A stretch of DNA of 64,000 bases from Schizochytrium sp. TIO01 (taxonomy: Eukaryota; Sar; Bigyra; Thraustochytrida; Thraustochytriidae). The translations under genes and the position numbers were made by a program. Below the pieces are notes generated by a model. That model saw nothing but the letters and a program-made list of their open reading frames with translations. It did not search any database and was not told where the DNA came from. The stretch lies in NCBI GenBank assembly GCA_004764695.1, contig SMSO01000014.1:1873148-1937147 (forward strand). The letters are read 5' to 3'. The number at the start of each line of letters is the position of its first letter. The stretch's first letter is position 1. Positions 63,606-64,000 of this stretch are shown one piece after another.

Positions 63606-64000
63606 GCTTTAAAAAAAAAAGTTTTGGTTTTAAATGCGCTTTTTTGTTTTGAATTTTAAAAGAAAGAAGGACTCAGGAATGAAGGATGGACGTTCGTTCC
63701 CATGAATGAATATGAATGACTTATTCATGGCTTGCTTGTTAGAACTGCCAGGAATAAGAAAGGAGGCGCGAAAGGGTCTTCGAATGGATGACTGACTGAT
63801 TGATTTCTCGACGAAGCCCTCAGGATGCTCGCCGGTTCTAATACCCCGTAGCAAGAGCGGAAACAGCCGAAGAATGAAACAGGTAAAATGCGACGCTCCA
63901 AGTTCACGGCTCTGAGGACACGAGAACACGGTTTGATTGCAATCCAATGCAGAACGTCGAAGCTAAGCTCCGACGGGTTTTGCGTGAACAAGGAAACCCT

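Noticed and set aside
1-64000. tRNA, rRNA and CRISPR arrays
   Set aside because: I saw no B-box-like GGTTCRANYCC with a paired A-box, no rRNA-like conserved core, and the tandem repeats lack spacer structure.

Overview
The window is nuclear DNA of a eukaryote, most likely a unicellular protist. The genes include TFIID subunit TAF2, an inner-ring nucleoporin of the Nup205/Nup192 family, RNA polymerase II subunit Rpb7, urease accessory proteins UreD and UreF, a TRP-type cation channel, an F-box/JmjC protein and an Sfi1-like centrin-binding protein. Very long uninterrupted ORFs (up to 2,391 codons), a minority of small genes with GT-AG introns, and many tetranucleotide microsatellites would suit a stramenopile such as a labyrinthulomycete. 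That placement is inference only.

Layout. (1) 1-4166 is rich in microsatellites and has no gene I can prove, only exon-like fragments. (2) 4167-9503 (+) is a 1,778-residue ankyrin/TRP-type channel with a duplicated N-terminal module. (3) 10464-12112 (-) is a three-exon multi-pass membrane protein whose splice phases fit. (4) 12113-16313 has no clear gene. (5) 16314-17931 (-) supports a nine-exon model for a small membrane protein. (6) 18031-24824 carries a folate-receptor-like membrane protein (-), an F-box/JmjC protein (+), a secreted NAD(P)-binding protein (-) and a Tda3-like FAD oxidoreductase (-). (7) 26146-38133 holds TAF2 (+) and the FG-tailed Nup205-like protein (-), tail to tail. (8) 39674-44504 holds a helical ARM-like protein (+), then ureD (-) and ureF (-). 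(9) 45037-54081 holds a possible small spliced membrane gene (-), a seven-to-eight-TM protein (+), RPB7 (-), an Sfi1-like protein (+) and a polyQ/SANT-like protein (-). (10) 54082-64000 is another microsatellite-dense tract with a 16-bp minisatellite and exon-like pieces, the best at 60985-61132 and 62250-62413, plus a signal-peptide ORF at 63288.

How the genes relate. Neighbouring genes are mostly convergent or divergent with intergenic gaps of about 0.1-1.8 kb, as in a compact protist genome. The only functional cluster is ureD-ureF, two urease maturation factors on the same strand. TAF2, Rpb7 and the SANT-like protein act in transcription, the nucleoporin in nuclear transport and the Sfi1-like protein at centrosomes or basal bodies, with no sign of co-regulation. 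Several true starts lie inside longer open frames that begin at GTG or TTG; I moved these to the first ATG.

I found no tRNA, rRNA, CRISPR array, integrated virus or intact transposon by eye. The annotation rests on reading translated frames, motifs and splice-site phases. No database search was possible.
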